The notes beneath the pieces were generated by a model, which saw only the letters and a list, made by a program, of their open reading frames with translations, was not told the origin of the DNA and searched no databases. A stretch of DNA of 64,000 nt from an uncultured Gammaproteobacteria bacterium. GTDB taxonomy: Bacteria > Pseudomonadota > Gammaproteobacteria > JAADHQ01. Within the stretch, counting starts at the first letter, position 1. Every line of letters begins with the position of its first letter. Shown piece after piece: positions 18,995 through 27,136 of the stretch. A program made the translations under genes and the position numbers. The stretch spans positions 1 to 64,000 of the forward strand of contig CAMYJO010000007.1 of assembly GCA_947258755.1 (NCBI GenBank). Direction: 5' to 3'.

Positions 18995-20277
18995 ACCAGG
19001 TCCTTTGCTAAACGAATGCCAGTTACTTGCCAGCGATCCTTTGGATAAAAGAAGTTACGATAAGTCGGGCGAATATGGTTAGCAGGGGTAAGACATGATC
19101 CACCACGCAACACCATTTGGCTACTCATGAATTTACCATTATATTCACCCAGGGCGCCAGCTGCCGCCTTATAACCAGGATAAGGTGAATAGCTCGATTG
19201 TGTCCATTCCCAAACATCCCCAAAAAACTGGCTAAGCCCGCTTTGTTTTGTAGCTATAGGCTGCAAGAAGTCTTGATCACGAAGGTTGCCTTCAATGGCC
19301 AGGTTTTTGGCAACCACTTCCCACTCGGCCTCTGTTGGCAAGCGTTTATTGGCCCAACTGGCATACGCTGCTGATTCATACAGACTGACATGCGCCACCG
19401 GTGCATTTAGATCAAGATACCTTAATCCACCGAGCGTCATTTCATACCACGCTCCATCACGTTGTTGCCAGTATAATGGGTGCGACCAGTTATTCTCATT
19501 GACTGCCTTCCATCCATCGGACAACCAGAGTTCAGGCCTTTGGTAACCCTTATCTTCAATAAAATCCAGATACTCTGCATTGCTTACCAGGCGTGAGGCA
19601 ATATAGAAAGGCTGCAAATACTGCTTATGTGTTGGTGTTTCATTATCATAGGCAAACACATCTGAAAAACATGTACTAATGTCGTAAATACCACCGGGCT
19701 GTTCATGCCAACTGATATTTTTTGTAGTGATACTCTCTGCATTGTTGAGTTCACGATACGTCGGCTTTGATAGGTTGTAGGCAAATATATTCTTGATATC
19801 TGCCAACATTAGCTCCTGATGCTGTTGCTCATGGTGTATACCAATGACGGTACGTAACTGGATCGTCTCCAGCTCGGGATGTCGCTGCTTGTGTAACAAA
19901 TCTGCCATGGCGGCATTGACATGTTTTCGATACCGATAGACCTCATCGACAGTTGGGCGTGACAATAGACCACGTTCGGGGCGCGGATGAAACGTGCCTG
20001 CTAGTTCATAATAAGAATTAAACAAATGCGCGTAAAATGGATCATATTCCTTATAGGACTTAGCGAATGGCTTCAGAATAAAGGTCTCAAAAAACCAACT
20101 GCTGTGCGCAAGATGCCATTTCGGTGGACTGACATCGACGATAGTCTGAATGCCATAGTCTTCGATTTCAAGTGGCGCACAGATATCTTCTGAGTCCCTT
20201 CTAACCTGCTGAAAATCCTGCAACAAATCCGATTGCGTTACCTGCGCTGTCGCTGGAAAGGCTGAAAATAGTCCCAT
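18991..20277 (-). CDS. egtB: Ergothioneine biosynthesis protein EgtB (sulfoxide synthase family)
   Basis: 428 aa; DVSPPKWHLAHSSWFFETFIL DinB-like region, HHEQQHQELML, C-terminal FGE-like WEWTQSSYSPYPG...VLRGGSC; 4-nt overlap with egtD. Confidence 0.92.
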   Translation of the reverse strand: MGLFSAFPATAQVTQSDLLQDFQQVRRDSEDICAPLEIEDYGIQTIVDVSPPKWHLAHSSWFFETFILKPFAKSYKEYDPFYAHLFNSYYELAGTFHPRPERGLLSRPTVDEVYRYRKHVNAAMADLLHKQRHPELETIQLRTVIGIHHEQQHQELMLADIKNIFAYNLSKPTYRELNNAESITTKNISWHEQPGGIYDISTCFSDVFAYDNETPTHKQYLQPFYIASRLVSNAEYLDFIEDKGYQRPELWLSDGWKAVNENNWSHPLYWQQRDGAWYEMTLGGLRYLDLNAPVAHVSLYESAAYASWANKRLPTEAEWEVVAKNLAIEGNLRDQDFLQPIATKQSGLSQFFGDVWEWTQSSYSPYPGYKAAAGALGEYNGKFMSSQMVLRGGSCLTPANHIRPTYRNFFYPKDRWQVTGIRLAKDLV

Positions 20278-20458
20278 ATTTTGCCCTTATTTTCTTTTTA
20301 TAGCCTCTGCACTTGTGTGCGTATTAATACGATATTAACATTCCTGGAATTTGCTACCATCAAAGACTAAATATTCCATCAATCAACAATAGCACATACA
20401 CAGAATTTTACTTTATTGCCATATTCCACAAATGGTATGAGCCCATCATCTTACGTCA

Positions 20459-21478
20459 CTACTTACATTCAGCTGTAGCACACCTGCCCAGTACCATATT
20501 AACAAAGGTTTGCCTGACATCATTACTGCTATCACGAAAGAAACGATAATCGGCATGCCCTTGTGGGTGTTCGGCATTTATTACTATACCCCATAGTGGC
20601 TTGACGCTAATAGGCAGCATGCTATAGCGCATATCACCTAGTACATTTTTCTGTGATGGATCGAAAGCGATAAAACCATCTGAAAATTTCATGAAACGTT
20701 GAATGTCTGTATGTAATAACGAGCCTGGAGCAAGCCCGGGAAGGTCCTGCTGTGCGACCATTATTTTGACAGACTCACCTTCGTAGGTATTACTGCCAGC
20801 AAACAATCCAACCCGAACTGCATCGACGTAAATTCGATCAGCATAGCTGTAAACCGAACGCCATAACACGAGATTGGCGAGGGTTGGCTTGACGATATGC
20901 TTGGCAGCCACATGTCCCCGCTTCTGAATTAATTCCTGAGCCAATGCCTGTGCCCTCTGCAACTGCACAAACCCTAGCGCCAGGTAAGCACTACACAATA
21001 ACAAACCAATATGGGCTATTCGTTTACTCTTAATACGCAATCCCAACAGAAGTGACATTAGCAAAATTAATGTGAACACAGGGTCGATGATCGAGATAAT
21101 ATTAAATGCTACACGCTCGTCAGATAGCGGCCAGAAAAGATGTGTTCCATAACTGGTACAGGCATCCAGCACACCACTCATACTGTAACCCACCAGACAA
21201 AACAGATAGAGGCGGCCGCTACTGATACGAGATCTAAGAAATGGCCACAATAGAACCAGCGCAATGGCCGCGCCAATAGGGACAAAAAACAGTGAATGCG
21301 TAAAATGACGATGATACTCAATATTCAGCAACGGGTCGTTGGCTGAACTGATCAGAATGTCCACATCCGCCAACAAGCCTGCGACAATACCAACAAATGA
21401 GGCCAGTTTTTTTTCTTCTTTTTTGGCCACTGATTGCGCTAATACGCCACCCAGTAAGCCTTGGGTTAATATATCCAT
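20459..21478 (-). CDS. Membrane-bound metal-dependent hydrolase (YbcI/YdjM, DUF457-like)
   Basis: 339 aa; MDILTQGLLGGVLAQSVAKKEEKKLASFVGIVAGLLADVDIL...YHRHFTHSLFF. Confidence 0.85.
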   Translation of the reverse strand: MDILTQGLLGGVLAQSVAKKEEKKLASFVGIVAGLLADVDILISSANDPLLNIEYHRHFTHSLFFVPIGAAIALVLLWPFLRSRISSGRLYLFCLVGYSMSGVLDACTSYGTHLFWPLSDERVAFNIISIIDPVFTLILLMSLLLGLRIKSKRIAHIGLLLCSAYLALGFVQLQRAQALAQELIQKRGHVAAKHIVKPTLANLVLWRSVYSYADRIYVDAVRVGLFAGSNTYEGESVKIMVAQQDLPGLAPGSLLHTDIQRFMKFSDGFIAFDPSQKNVLGDMRYSMLPISVKPLWGIVINAEHPQGHADYRFFRDSSNDVRQTFVNMVLGRCATAECK

Positions 21479-21705
21479 GTACTACTCATGATGATTCGCT
21501 GTCATTTCAATTACTGTCGAAAAAGGGCTATGACCCTTTAATCCTCAGGTTATTCCACGACATATAATAACCCGTTGTCGTATCTGGGTCTTTAGAATCC
21601 TGCCTAACTGCCGCTCTTATATAGAAGGAAGCTAGGTATAATTACTGCAGTTTATTAAGGGTTTTAAGCAGCTATGCAGTCAGTAGCCCTATGACTATTT
21701 GTTAA

Positions 21706-22866
21706 TTGAAATACAGAAAGTATCCCATACCCATGATGCAGCTTCTCAATCAATGCAAACCACGAGAATATCGAATAATCACCTTCCTGACGGTAACATC
21801 GACCATTGGCGTGTTGTTGATTTTTGTCGCCGTATATAATGCCTCCCGAGATCTCGAAATTATTCATAGCGTAGATAATCTGTACAGCTTTGGCGAAGCT
21901 AGTCTTTCTGGCCCAAAGAGCACAGGTGAAACATTGCATGAATTCACTAATCTGCCCCCTGATCACTATCATGTAGTCATTATTGAAAACAGCAGTGTTA
22001 CTGAAATCCCTGGTGCAAATTCACGTATAAAGTTTCCTCTAGACATGGCTACATTGGAACAATCGCGATTAAACAAGCGCGGTGGCTATGTTGAAGTAGA
22101 AGACAGAAGCTACACTTGGGCAATGTTGCCATTAGCAGGCGCCAACAGGCATGTAGTACTGGCCCTTAATTTCACGAAAAATCCAGCGGGAATGCTTGCC
22201 AAGGTCTACTCAAAACGCTTGTTGGTGCCAGCAGTATTTTATGTATGGCTGATGATCTGGGTATCACTGATTATCCACTTTCTTACTAAAAAACTCAGGA
22301 CACAAAATGAAACGCTTGAACATATGGCCTTACATGATAGTTTAACCGACCTGCCAAACCGCACACTATTGGGAGATCGTTTACAAGCGCTCATCCAGGA
22401 CAGTCGACACACACAACGTAGATTCGCACTTGCTATTATCGATCTCAATGAGTTCAAGTCTGTGAATGATACACTTGGACATGATCAGGGCGATGAGTTA
22501 CTCAGCCTGTTCGCAGAGCGTATCCGCGCGATGTTACGCCCCTCGGATACATTAGCGCGAATTGGTGGCGATGAATTTGTCTTGCTCTTGAATGATGTTG
22601 GCGAAGCATCCTGTATCGCGATGTGCGAGCGCATCAAGACTACTATTTCAATGCCTTTCTCCTTAAGAGAAGCAGAAGTGACTATAGGCCTAAGTATCGG
22701 CATTGCCCTATTCCCTAAGCATGGCGATGAATCGGCAACATTAATGCGTAATGCCGACCTGGCCATGTACACGATTAAATCCAAGGGCGGAGGCATTAAT
22801 CTCTATGCAGATCATCAAAAGATTGTTTCAGAAAATACATTTGGCACAGCAACCGGTTCTAGATAA
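21706..22866 (+). CDS. Membrane-anchored diguanylate cyclase (GGDEF)
   Basis: LTDLPNRTLLGDRL...ARIGGDEFVLLLND intact GGDEF; two TM segments flank a periplasmic region; alternative ATG at 21733. Confidence 0.93.
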   Translation: MKYRKYPIPMMQLLNQCKPREYRIITFLTVTSTIGVLLIFVAVYNASRDLEIIHSVDNLYSFGEASLSGPKSTGETLHEFTNLPPDHYHVVIIENSSVTEIPGANSRIKFPLDMATLEQSRLNKRGGYVEVEDRSYTWAMLPLAGANRHVVLALNFTKNPAGMLAKVYSKRLLVPAVFYVWLMIWVSLIIHFLTKKLRTQNETLEHMALHDSLTDLPNRTLLGDRLQALIQDSRHTQRRFALAIIDLNEFKSVNDTLGHDQGDELLSLFAERIRAMLRPSDTLARIGGDEFVLLLNDVGEASCIAMCERIKTTISMPFSLREAEVTIGLSIGIALFPKHGDESATLMRNADLAMYTIKSKGGGINLYADHQKIVSENTFGTATGSR

Positions 22867-22914
22867 AACTGCTAGAAACTACCACCCTGACATTTAATTA
22901 GAGGACATCAACAG

Positions 22915-23130
22915 ATGCTAAAATTCAATCGTAATATGAATATCGTAGATCGTAGCATTCGCATATTAGTAGGTTCATCACTGCTGATAGTCGGCCCACT
23001 AAGCAATCTTGTTGACACAGATATGATGTCCAATATCATACTCGGCACATTAGGCACTACCGCAATACTCTCGGGAACATTTGCTTACTGCGTTCTCTAT
23101 GAGCTAACCGGATTCGATACTCGTCGTTAG
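22915..23130 (+). CDS. DUF2892-like small membrane protein
   Basis: 71 aa; NRNMNIVDRSIRILVGSSLLIVGPL...AILSGTFAYCVLYELTGF. Confidence 0.8.
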   Translation: MLKFNRNMNIVDRSIRILVGSSLLIVGPLSNLVDTDMMSNIILGTLGTTAILSGTFAYCVLYELTGFDTRR

Positions 23131-23310
23131 TCAAGTAAAACATGGGGTACGGGGAAACCGGATCAGAAAACAACGTTTTATCTGCCATTCGTCTGCTGCG
23201 CAGTTCACTGGCGAAAAAATCACCATATACCGCAACATAACTTTCAATTTAGGTTTATAACAGGCTAAAATCCAGAGATAATTTAATAAAATTAAACAAG
23301 AGCCTCTTAT

Positions 23311-25803
23311 ATGTTGCCTGCTTTGACGCAGCTATATGATAAATGGATACTTAAACGTCCTGTTTATCCTGTTCTTATCTGTTTTTTGATAACTACCCTG
23401 TTCGCCTTTTATATTCCCGATTTTAAACTCGACGCATCTGCTGACTCTCTCGTCCTGGAGAATGACGAGGCTTTGAAATACTATCGATCGGTCAAGGCCA
23501 GATACGAGTCGGATGATTTTTTAATAATCACCTATACGCCTGACAATGATCTGTTCACGGATGCGGTATTGCATAGTATCGCCAAATTACGTGATGATAT
23601 TAACAAACTGGAGCGGATTGACTCGGTAGTCAGTATTCTGGATGTCCCGCTCACCCAAAGTCCTCCCGTATCCATATCTGAACTAAGCAAGGAAGTCCGC
23701 ACCCTGGAAACACCAGGCATTGACAGGCAACTAGCCCGCAAGGAACTTTTAACGAGCCCATTATACAGTAATATGTTAATCAGCAGCGATGGAACTACAA
23801 CTGCCATCCAGGTGAACTTCAAACGTGACGAGACTTTCTATGCCTTACTCAATAAACGTAATAAATTACGAGAAAAACAATTTACCGACAAACTTAGCGA
23901 ACAGGAATTACTACAGCTTTCCGTAATAAGCAAAGATTTCAAAGATCACACACACAGCCTGCAGGACCAGGAAAAAAAGTTAATTAAAGATATCCGTAAA
24001 TTAATGGATCAACATCGCCATAATGCACGCTTGCACCTGGGCGGCGTTCCCATGATTGCTTCCGATTCACTGGATTTCATACAAAATGATCTGAAAACCT
24101 TTGGCATTGGCGTGATTATTTTCATTCTTGTGATTTTGGCCGTTGCATTTCGCAAACCCCGCTGGGTCATCTTACCCATGATTACCTGCTTCATGTCAGG
24201 GATAATCATGATAGGCCTGCTTGGCTTGCTCGAATGGCGGGTGACGGTCGTATCATCCAACTTTATTTCCTTGATGTTAATCATTAATCTATCACTAACT
24301 ATTCACTTAATTGTTCGCTATCGTGAGCTGCATGCCAAGGCTTTCAGCAATGATCAGCGTGCATTAATACTTGAAACTGTTAGATCTAAGTTCGCACCCT
24401 CCTTGTATACGGCCATTACCACCATGGTTGCCTTTGCTTCACTACTGGTTAGTGACATACGCCCGGTCATTGATTTTGGCTGGATGATGGTAATGGGCGT
24501 CTCGATTGCGTTCATACTCACCTTTGTATTCTTTCCCGCTGTTTTAATGTTCTTAAAACCGGGAGTAGCAGACAAACTTCATGATTTTACTGGTTACATA
24601 ATCATCCATATTGCAAAAATTATCATCCAATACAAAAAAACAACTGTCGTGCTGTTTGCAATATTCACCGCGATTAGTGTTCTCGGCATCTCCTTACTTA
24701 CTGTTGAAAACAGGTTTATTGATTATTACAAGAAAGAGACTGAAATTTATCAGGGCATGGAACTTATTGACCAAAAACTGGGCGGCACAACGCCCATGGA
24801 TGTTGTTATCACAGCCCCTGCATCATTCTTTGAGAAATCTGCTGAGCCTGATTATATTGAGCCCCTGGAAGAAGATTTCAGCATAGAATTAGATGATGAA
24901 GACTCGGGTGGTATCACTGCTACTAGTTACTGGTTTAAATACAGCAAAATGGATACGATCCAAGGAATTCATAAATACCTTGATAACTTGCCGGAGACCG
25001 GCAAGGTAATATCTATTTATACATCTGTATCCTTGCTCGAACAACTCAAGGATAACCAGGATCTGGATAACTTTTTTCTCTCTATTATTTATAAACGCGT
25101 ACCGGATGAAATGAAACAGGTACTGTTTACACCCTATATGCTGAAAGATGGAAACCAGCTACGCTATAGTATTCGAATATTTGAATCAGATAAGCATCTT
25201 CAACGAAATAGATTGATCGAAAAAACCAAAGCTGACCTGATAGCTAAATTTAACCTGGAACCGGAGCAGATTCAGTTAACCGGCATGGCGGTACTGTATA
25301 ACAATATGCTACAAAGCCTTTTCCGTTCTCAAATAATGACAATAGGCGTCGTATTTATAGCCATCATGATCATGTTTTACATGCTGTTTCGCTCATTTTA
25401 CCTTGCCTGTGTTACCCTTATTCCCAATATGATTCCTGCAATAATGATGCTGGGACTGATGGGCCTGGCAGGCATTCCTCTGGACATTATGACAATTACA
25501 ATTGCAGCCGTCTGTATCGGTATCGCAGTTGATGACGCTATCCACTATGTGCACCGTTTCAAAGAAGAGTTTGTTAAAGACCGGGATTACCGGGAAGCCG
25601 TCAAACGCTGTCATTCCAGTATCGGCCGTGCTATGTATTTCACAACTGTGACAATTACACTAGGTTTTTCTATCCTCGCCTTATCCAATTTTGTGCCGAT
25701 AATTTACTTTGGATTACTGACTGGTTTTGCCATCATAGTTGCCTTGCTCGCCAACCTAACTTTATTACCAATTCTGTTGACACTATTCAAGCCGTTAAAA
25801 TAA
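23311..25803 (+). CDS. RND/MMPL-family exporter
   Basis: 830 aa; two copies of multi-TM block; GIAVDDAIHYVHRFKEEF and periplasmic loops. Confidence 0.9.
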   Translation: MLPALTQLYDKWILKRPVYPVLICFLITTLFAFYIPDFKLDASADSLVLENDEALKYYRSVKARYESDDFLIITYTPDNDLFTDAVLHSIAKLRDDINKLERIDSVVSILDVPLTQSPPVSISELSKEVRTLETPGIDRQLARKELLTSPLYSNMLISSDGTTTAIQVNFKRDETFYALLNKRNKLREKQFTDKLSEQELLQLSVISKDFKDHTHSLQDQEKKLIKDIRKLMDQHRHNARLHLGGVPMIASDSLDFIQNDLKTFGIGVIIFILVILAVAFRKPRWVILPMITCFMSGIIMIGLLGLLEWRVTVVSSNFISLMLIINLSLTIHLIVRYRELHAKAFSNDQRALILETVRSKFAPSLYTAITTMVAFASLLVSDIRPVIDFGWMMVMGVSIAFILTFVFFPAVLMFLKPGVADKLHDFTGYIIIHIAKIIIQYKKTTVVLFAIFTAISVLGISLLTVENRFIDYYKKETEIYQGMELIDQKLGGTTPMDVVITAPASFFEKSAEPDYIEPLEEDFSIELDDEDSGGITATSYWFKYSKMDTIQGIHKYLDNLPETGKVISIYTSVSLLEQLKDNQDLDNFFLSIIYKRVPDEMKQVLFTPYMLKDGNQLRYSIRIFESDKHLQRNRLIEKTKADLIAKFNLEPEQIQLTGMAVLYNNMLQSLFRSQIMTIGVVFIAIMIMFYMLFRSFYLACVTLIPNMIPAIMMLGLMGLAGIPLDIMTITIAAVCIGIAVDDAIHYVHRFKEEFVKDRDYREAVKRCHSSIGRAMYFTTVTITLGFSILALSNFVPIIYFGLLTGFAIIVALLANLTLLPILLTLFKPLK

Positions 25804-25859
25804 GCAGGGCCAGGGTACAACAGCTTTTAATATTAGCGAAATTGTACTCTAACCTCTCA

Positions 25860-26134
25860 CGTAGCGGTGTTCACGGTCAGACATTCAACGGTGCAGCCGA
25901 TCTTGCCCAGGCGATGATGCGATGGGGAACTTTGTCAATGCTGCCTACCTGAGTACTGGTCAAGACTACCGGTCGCTATTGAGGGCAACCGATATTATCC
26001 CATTAATCCCGGAACCCTCTACCTACGTCCTGATGGGTATAGGATTATTAGGACTTGGATGCGCACATAGACGGAAACAAAAAATTAATGAATTTCTAAT
26101 AAGCGGGGCCGGAGACAGTCGCTCAAAGCAATAG
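25860..26134 (+). pseudogene. Degraded PEP-CTERM sorting-domain protein remnant
   Basis: IPEPSTYVLMGIGLLGLGCAHRRKQ is a PEP-CTERM signal; upstream GVHGQTFNGAADLAQAMM lies in another frame ending near 25950. Confidence 0.65.
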
Positions 26135-26138
26135 AGTA

Positions 26139-26163
26139 AACTGTGATCTGACCCTGCTGATTT
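26139..26163 (+). repeat. Left arm of imperfect inverted repeat
   Basis: aactgtgatctgaccctgctgattt; 21/25 match to reverse complement of 26781-26805. Confidence 0.6.
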
Positions 26164-26261
26164 TTTAATACTCACCTAAAGTAAAGCCAGGTTTGTGCCG
26201 ACCTTATTATTATGGGGCTCCTGAAGACAAAGGATTCGGACAAACGAGTGTGAACGATTAC

Positions 26262-26405
26262 TTATTTCTTACTCCGGCGTATCTCACGTTCGATCAAGCG
26301 GGTGATCCAGTTTGACAGACTACGGCCATCTGCTTCGGCGAGCTTTTTCGCCTTATGTTTGCTGTCTGCATCAATTCTGAAGTTAATAACTTTTTGTTTT
26401 GACAT
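26262..26405 (-). CDS. Small ribbon-helix-helix-like DNA-binding protein (47 aa)
   Basis: MSKQKVINFRIDADSKHKAKKLAEADGRSLSNWITRLIEREIRRSKK; beta strand plus two helices typical of Arc/CopG/HicB-type antitoxins; not in the ORF track. Confidence 0.75.
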   Translation of the reverse strand: MSKQKVINFRIDADSKHKAKKLAEADGRSLSNWITRLIEREIRRSKK

Positions 26406-26435
26406 GAGTATTCTTGACTTTTTTTAAATTATTGC

Positions 26436-26457
26436 ATACATTGTATATACAATGTAT
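26436..26457. promoter_or_regulatory. 22-bp perfect palindrome, candidate operator
   Basis: ATACATTGTATATACAATGTAT, between the divergent RHH-like gene and small ORF. Confidence 0.75.
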
Positions 26458-26478
26458 ATTTTATCAAGGTGTAATCCA

Positions 26479-26604
26479 TTGAACTATCTTAGCGCAAAAT
26501 CAGAACTTAAATATTCACGGTCCAAATTCTCATTGAAGTACCTGGCAATAGAAGCCGTATTACTGGTTATCATTGCCACCGTCATGACCATGGTTGCGGC
26601 TTAA
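26479..26604 (+). CDS. Candidate 41-aa membrane protein with TTG start
   Basis: (M)NYLSAKSELKYSRSKFSLKYLAIEAVLLVIIATVMTMVAA; AAGGTG Shine-Dalgarno 8 nt upstream; basic N-terminus then one hydrophobic segment. Confidence 0.45.
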   Translation: MNYLSAKSELKYSRSKFSLKYLAIEAVLLVIIATVMTMVAA

Positions 26605-26780
26605 TAAGCCACCCGCCAGGGATAGTGTGATAGCACATTGAGGCTGTCATTCATCCACGAATATTGCAATAAATATTGCTATTTAATTGTTTTATATATT
26701 AATTAATCATTGAAGAGTTATTGCTGATTTTAATAACACGCCGAGCGTGGCAATCTTTTGCCGATAAAACACATTTTCGT

Positions 26781-26805
26781 AATACAGCTGGGTCTGATCA
26801 CAGTT
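26781..26805 (-). repeat. Right arm of imperfect inverted repeat
   Basis: aatacagctgggtctgatcacagtt, inverted partner of 26139-26163. Confidence 0.6.
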
Positions 26806-26853
26806 GTTTGTGGTATTTGTAATAGAATGAATTCTGACCCGACTTTATCATCG

Positions 26854-27126
26854 CTAAATACATTCTACGGCTGCACACCTGCCCAAAACCATATTAATAA
26901 ACATTTGCCTGACAGCACTGCTGCTATCACGAAAGAAACGATAATCGGCATGGACTTGTGTATGTTCGGCATTAATGACTATTCCCCACAGTGGCTTGAC
27001 GCTAACAGGCAGCATATTATAACGCATATCACCTAACACGTTTTTCTGTGATGGATCGAAGGCGACAAAACCTTCGGAAAATTTCATGAAACAATGTATA
27101 TCTGTTTGACAAACTTTGTTGAGCAT
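26854..27126 (-). pseudogene. Truncated duplicate of the C-terminus of the hydrolase at 20459-21478
   Basis: FMKFSEGFVAFDPSQKNVLGDMRYNMLPVSVKPLWGIVINAEHTQVHADYRFFRDSSSAVRQMFINMVLGRCAAVEC is near-identical to the 3' part of the hydrolase; N-terminal membrane part absent. Confidence 0.88.
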
Positions 27127-27136
27127 CCTCTACTTG

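Noticed and set aside
26758-27036. 92-aa plus-strand ORF
   Set aside because: Antisense to the truncated hydrolase duplicate, whose homology clearly identifies the other strand.
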